The position numbers and the translations under genes are program-made. Positions 55,841 to 64,000 of a stretch of 64,000 nucleotides of DNA are shown one piece after another (positions within the stretch are counted from its first letter, which is position 1; each line of letters opens with the position of its first letter). A model generated the notes under the pieces. That model ran no database searches. It saw only the letters and a program-made list of their open reading frames with translations, and had not been told where the DNA came from. Source of the stretch: Cynocephalus volans (Eukaryota > Chordata > Mammalia > Dermoptera > Cynocephalidae); the NCBI RefSeq assembly GCF_027409185.1, contig NC_084462.1, positions 21,179,577 through 21,243,576 on the forward strand, read 5' to 3'.

Positions 55841-56667
55841 TGGTATCTATCTGTATAGTAATGTGCTCTTCTGGTGGATGTTTCCGGTATGGGTGGTTTT
55901 ACAGCAATTGCAGCGGGTTGGTTTTTTTTTTTTTTTTTTTTAATCTACTGTAAACAGTAAAAATGAAAAGTTTTCTTGGAGTTCTGGCTAAAGATTGAAG
56001 ATTGCACAAACATAAAATTTCACCTCCCCACTGGAAGCCCAAGAAAATGAGAGTAAAGGGATTTCTCTAAAACCATAAACCCACAGGAGGGGGTAAGAAC
56101 AGTCTGTGGCCAGCAGTTATCAGAATCATAAAGGAGAAGGAAAGATGAGAACTAAGATGACTTGCAAGACAGAGTTCCCACACACATATTAAACTGGGAG
56201 TGAAGCAGACAAGGAACAGCCAAAGGGTTGCTCGGAAGCTGGAAGAAACCTGGCCCTTCACTTGCTGTGGGGTGGAAGGTGGGACTGGAGCCCAGCACAG
56301 TGGAGGAAAGAGGATAGCACTCAACTTCTCCCACTCGGCTCCCATAATCTTCAGGGAAATCCGACCTCAAGAGACACTTCTCAGGGCCTCTCCTCAGCAG
56401 TTGCAGCCACACCACCTTATAGCTTTGAAAACCCACACAGGGCCATTTTAAAACCAGTTGAAATGCCATGGTGGTGTCCCGACCGCCACTGGTTTCATAT
56501 CTAAACTCAATTCCTGCACTTACCTAGAGGTAGAAAGACAAGAGGTCTGACTTGCTGCACTAGTATAACCCACCTCATGTGCTCAGTTTCCAACCTCAAC
56601 CTTTAAGCATAAGCCAAGGATTGCCAGACACTTGAGGAACAAGAGGCCAAAAGAAACAGATGATGCA

Positions 56668-57025
56668 GACATGTCCGCTTTCTGTTGCTGTAACAGAATA
56701 CTAGACTGGGTGATTTTCAAAGAAAAGAAGTTTATTCAGCTCACAGTTCTGGAGGCTGGGAAGTCCAAGAGCATGGTACAGGCATCTGCTGGGCCTTCTC
56801 ACTGCATTGTCACATGGCAGAAGGGCAGGCAGGAATGCAAGACAGAGAAAGAGGGCTGAATTCCCAAGATAACTCACTCACTCCCGCAGTAACAGCATTA
56901 ATCCGTTCATGAGGGCAGAGCCTTCAGGACCTAACCACCTCTTAAGGGTCCCATCTCCCAATACCATTACATTGGCAATTACATTTCTATGTGAATTTTG
57001 GATGGGACATTGAAACCACACCAAG
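56668..57025 (-). mobile_element. MaLR-type solo LTR
   Basis: Reverse text CTGTTGCTGTAACAGAATAC, CTGGAGGCTGGGAAGTCCAA and CATTGAAACCACACC. Between DAGLB and RAC1. Confidence 0.82.
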
Positions 57026-57099
57026 GTAGAAGCTCCAAACAACTCTAGCTATGGCTTGAGACACAGAAGTGCTGCAAGCAATCACAAAAGTGACCCAGG

Positions 57100-58380
57100 A
57101 GGCTAAAAAGTGAAAATTTAGAGTGGGAAAAAAAAACGCTGAAAATTAAAAGCATGAGAAGTGAAATAAGCTGAAAGAAAAAGACAAACTGGGAAATGGA
57201 AATGGTTGAGACCATTCTAGCAGGTCCAGTATCTGAATAACATTTCTAGAAAGAACAGAAAATTGAAAGACATGAGTTTCCAGATGGAAAGAGGCCACAA
57301 GTGCAGAGCACAATGAATAAAATGAAACTCTATGACATGGAAGACAGAAAATCTCACAAGCTTCATTAAAAAAATGACATCCCAATGCAATGGAAATGGC
57401 TAAGGAAGACAATGGAAGAACTTCCTTCAAAATCTAAAGGGAAGTTCTTACCAACCTAGAATTTTAGACCCAGCCAAAAGTATCATAGTAGAATAGTTAC
57501 AGCTTAAAAATACATACCAGGGCCGAGCCCGTGGCGCACTTGGGAGAGTGCGGTGCTGGGAGTGCAGCGACGCTCCCGCTGCGGGTTCGGATCCTATATA
57601 GGAATGGCCGGTGCACTCACTGGCTGAGTGCCGGTCACGAAAAAGACAAAAAAAAAAAAAAAAAAAAAATACATACCACATGCCATTTCCCAGGAAGTTC
57701 TTGGAGAAGCTAGCCATGCATCAGGATGAAGTAAATCAAAAAACGGAGTCGGGAGGTAGGAAATAAAAGATCAACACGTAAGTGAAGGTCAAATGATTCT
57801 GAAACTTCAGGAAAATGAAAATTGATAAAATACAAATACATCAACATTTTGTGAGATTTAAACAGATGGAAGTGCAGTTACCAATAAGTACACAGAAAAC
57901 TAAGCAAAAATAAAGCATTAACCCACCCAAAGGAAACCAAAAATTGTGCAGGAAGGCAAAGTTCTGTTACTGCATGGCAGTTACGAACAGTTCACATAGC
58001 AATAATTATGAGACACGAAACTGGGAGAGCCCACCAAGATACTGAAGGGATGAGAGAGGTGCCTTGAGGGCTGTGGGGTGGTGTGGCTGGGAAAGGGAGA
58101 AAAGCCTCATGCTTTCCACGGTGAGGTCAATGTCAATGGCTGAACCAGAAAGATTCAACCAGCAAGAAAAGCATGTAATTTAGACATGTGGAGGTACGTA
58201 TCAAAAACTAGCTAAACGAACAAAGTATTGCCTCTGGAGAGTATGAAGGGGGAAGACTGCTGTTTATATAACAAACCTTCAGAGCTGTTTGATCTTTTTA
58301 AACTTCATGTTTATCTTTGGTAAAAAATAAAACAATCTTCAAAGCAATAAAAAATAAAAAATCCTAATATGAACCTTTTT
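57100..58380 (+). mobile_element. Degraded repeat, possibly an old LINE
   Basis: Contains CCAACCTAGAATTTTAGACC and CCCAGGAAGTTCTTGGAGAA, resembling a widespread old L1/HAL1-like segment. The family is uncertain. Confidence 0.4.
57520..57664 (+). mobile_element. Hairpin-type SINE
   Basis: GGGCCGAGCCCGTGGCGCAC through GTCACGAAAAAGAC and an A tail. Target repeats AAAAATACATACCA lie at 57506-57519 and 57665-57678. Confidence 0.94.
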
Positions 58381-58706
58381 ATAGTAAAAGTTCAATTGTA
58401 AGGTCTTACAGTCCAACATCCACCCTGCCAGGGTAGTCTATGACAGCTCCCAATGCCTTCATCTTCAGCCCTGAGTTCTGGCCTAAGATGTGTGTGCAAG
58501 GACATGCCCCCATGTGGATAGCTCCATTTGAGCATCTCATCACCAGTCAACAGATCCCAACCTGAATGTCACTTCTCACCCCACTCCTCAATGTATTGTT
58601 CAACTGTGGACTTGCCCACATTCTCCCCTGGAGATGGCACTCCCTTTGTCCCTCCAGTGTGAACACATCCATTGAAAATGAATGTCTCCAACAGACCAGG
58701 ATTTTC

Positions 58707-58835
58707 TTTCTTTCTTTTGTCTTTTTCATGACCGGCACTCAGCCAGGCTGGTCCTATATAGGATCCGAACCCGCGGCGGGAGCGTCGCCGTGCTCCCAGC
58801 GCCACACTCTCCCAAGTGCGCCACGGGCTCGGCCC
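58707..58835 (-). mobile_element. Hairpin-type SINE just past the RAC1 poly(A) site
   Basis: Reverse element ending GGGCTCGGCCC. Target repeats CCAGGATTTTC lie at 58696-58706 and 58836-58846. About 75 bp from the end of the RAC1 transcript. Confidence 0.93.
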
Positions 58836-58909
58836 CCAGGATTTTCAATTGAGGCAAACACACACACTGGGAGCTGTTCATCAAGTTCTCAAAAATTCAA
58901 GTATTACGA

Positions 58910-60460
58910 GTCATATGATTCAAGGATTTATTAAGTCATACATGCAAAACATACTGCTAATTGCATTAGCAAAAGATCAATGTAAAAACACTCCACAATT
59001 CTGCAACTGTCAATTTAAAAAATTTTGTTGTAGTGGTTGAAAGGTCCAACATTTGTATTCTTGCCAGTGAGTTAGGTTGTACAGAACATTGTTAGCACTA
59101 GCACAGTTTACAGAACCTCACAGGCCCAAAGGAACATTGTTAGGCAAAGCAATGACAGGAAGCATGTGTCCATGTGGGTGAGGTAAAGAGGGTCAGCATT
59201 AGTCAAGTGACAGTGTTGGTTATCTGGCAAGACAGTGATGTTAAGTAGGTTCATAGTTTAATAATATTTAAAATCTTAAAAACTGTAAAGCTGCAACACA
59301 TGATTTTTACACCTAGTTACTAGAAAACTAAGGAAAGCACTTAATTAGCTTTGAATAAAGTAACAAGAAAACAGGAATGCACTTTTACTAATCTACAAAA
59401 AAAATTTCTAATGCATTATTAAGAAAGATTTTATAATACAAGGAGGCATATTGCTCATTAAGAAGAGGTTCTATAAGAAAAGCACTTACTAAGTTAGCAA
59501 CTATGGGAATGACCATTTCAAAGATGAATTAAATGCCCAATTTTGGCAGGGATGGCAGGTAAAAGAAAAAGGAAAAGCTTAAGAAAACACTTACTGATAA
59601 TACCGACCTTTCATCATCATCATCATCTGTGTTTGACAGAAATTAACCTTTTAAAATTTTTACCCGTGACACTTTTATTCAGTTTAATTATCCCATGTAC
59701 AATGTAGTGTAAATTCATCTCCACTTCATCTTTTGTCAAAATACTGTCTTCATCCTCTGATCACATCAAGTGTTCCACACACTCCACCCCAGCACACCCA
59801 CAGCTAAGAGCAGAATACTTCATTAGAGGAAACACATGAATAAGAGTTCTGTTCAAAGTATCAGCAAAAGCTAGTTAACTAATTTTCTTTTTAAAAAATT
59901 CACTACAAAATCAAAAAGACTGATTCAGAGAGTTGAATTGTTCCACTCATCCCATTACGACATACAGTACAATGTTATGTAACGAACCTGGCTTGATAAA
60001 TTACTGATGCATTAAATGGCAACATTTCATTAAGAGGCTGTTCTGATTTACACATTTGAAAACCACTTAGAAAGTGTCTGCATCTCCTAACTTCAGAAGC
60101 TATAGTCTTCTTAAAAACAAAGGTCTTTAAACAGTTTAGTGCTTAGTGTTCTTAGCACAACAATGCAACTTAGTTCAGAAGGTATTTTGGCAACTCTTAA
60201 TCTGAGCAAGAATAGGGGCTTTGGAAAAATAAGGCTTTAAGAAGGCTTGTCATTTTAGGGCTAAATTTTAATAGAATGTGAGTTTGAACTCTTACATTTA
60301 AAACAAACAAAACTTTAAAATTACTGATTGGTTCAAAAAGGTTTTATGGAAAAATTAATCTGTAACAAAAACTTGGCATTGAGTGCGAAGGCTCCACCAT
60401 TTCTGAGCAAAGCGTACAAAGGTTCCAAGGGACAGGGCCAAGAACGAGGGACTTGAGCAT
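58910..60460 (-). other. RAC1: RAC1 3' UTR and poly(A) signal
   Basis: About 1.55 kb of AT-rich sequence downstream of the RAC1 stop on the minus strand. The signal AATAAA (TTTATT on the plus strand) is at 58927-58932. The surrounding minus-strand text, CTTAATAAATCCTTGAATCA, matches the end of the human RAC1 mRNA as I remember it. There is no SINE inside the UTR; the nearest begins just past the cleavage site. Confidence 0.88.
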
Positions 60461-63503
<3,043 letters not shown>

Positions 63504-64000
63504 CTAGTAATGCACGAGAACTTTGTTTGAGTTTAGTACAAACTGAGGAAAATAAAAATCAATATAACCTGTTATTGATTCTTTATCAGAATTTTGTCTC
63601 AACCCTCCCGAAGGATCCAAAAACCATATGATTTAACATGTCTTTGATGCCAAACGCCACTGAAACACTCCATGAAACCTGGCCAAAAGGGGATATCCCT
63701 GTGTAATTCAAGGACAGTGAAGACGGAAGTTGGCACATACTGGGGATGCAGCGAAGGTGTTCCTTCTAGCTGTAGCAGCACACTCCAGTATTTACAACAT
63801 GAAAGTGTTCCAAGCGTCCCTCAACATAAAGGCACAGTCACTGGCATCCATTAGCAATGGCACATCTTTCAAAGAGCTCTGTCCAAGTTCTCAGACACAA
63901 GCCCCACTGAAGCCACAGCAAACAGGAAAGGCACCTGTCTGTACAACATCCCTACCAGACAAAGGGCTCTCCCAGAACACGGCCAGGTCTGAGAGCTGAC

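Larger units (their letters stand above)
55841..58909. other. DAGLB-RAC1 convergent intergenic region
   Basis: Two convergent genes end 3 kb apart. The gap holds a MaLR LTR (about 56668-57025), a degraded repeat at about 57100-58380 that may be an old LINE, and two hairpin-type SINEs (57520-57664 plus, 58707-58835 minus). The span 55.95-56.66 kb looks unique. No gene is supported. Confidence 0.7.

Overview
This is vertebrate nuclear DNA from a placental mammal. Its genes are split into short exons with GT-AG introns. It is full of old mammalian repeats (MIR, L2, L1, MER5-type, MaLR LTRs) and of about 35 tRNA-derived SINEs. The SINEs carry a tRNA-Ile-like A box and B box, occur as monomers and head-to-tail dimers, and end in A-rich tails. 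No Alu-like or B1-like (7SL-derived) elements were seen. tRNA-Ile-derived monomer and dimer SINEs are described for colugos (Dermoptera, CYN family), so a colugo is my best guess. A horseshoe or leaf-nosed bat is the main alternative. The species call is inference; the gene calls do not depend on it.

Layout. Bases 1-13705 hold the 3' four coding exons of KDELR2 on the plus strand; exon 1 lies before the window and 1-7408 is intron 1. The KDELR2 3' UTR follows to about 14.74 kb. From about 14.75 to 27.0 kb is intergenic DNA made mostly of repeats, including a cluster of ERV/MaLR LTR sequences at 19.1-21.5 kb. A GC-rich, TATA-less promoter region at about 27.0-27.4 kb starts DAGLB. All 15 DAGLB coding exons are present on the plus strand (27259-55126), encode 667 residues with no break, and are followed by a short 3' UTR ending near 55.84 kb. 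About 3 kb further on, the minus-strand gene RAC1 ends (poly(A) signal at 58927-58932). Its last three constitutive coding exons and the alternative exon 3b that defines the RAC1B isoform are in the window; exons 1-3 lie beyond it. The order KDELR2 > DAGLB > < RAC1 matches my recollection of human chromosome 7p22.1.

The three genes are neighbours but not a functional pathway. KDELR2 retrieves ER chaperones from the Golgi, DAGLB makes the endocannabinoid 2-arachidonoylglycerol, and RAC1 is a Rho-family GTPase. I found no previously undescribed gene system. The most unusual material is in the mobile DNA: a 33-nt fragment of U2 snRNA flanked by perfect 16-bp direct repeats; two insertions only 24 and 39 bp long that consist of little more than a SINE tail yet have perfect target-site duplications; a SINE subfamily whose anticodon region is replaced by a perfect GC hairpin; and a palindromic mariner-like MITE in three copies. 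In the coding genes, the points worth checking are an in-frame upstream ATG that could extend DAGLB by 45 residues and the intact RAC1B exon.
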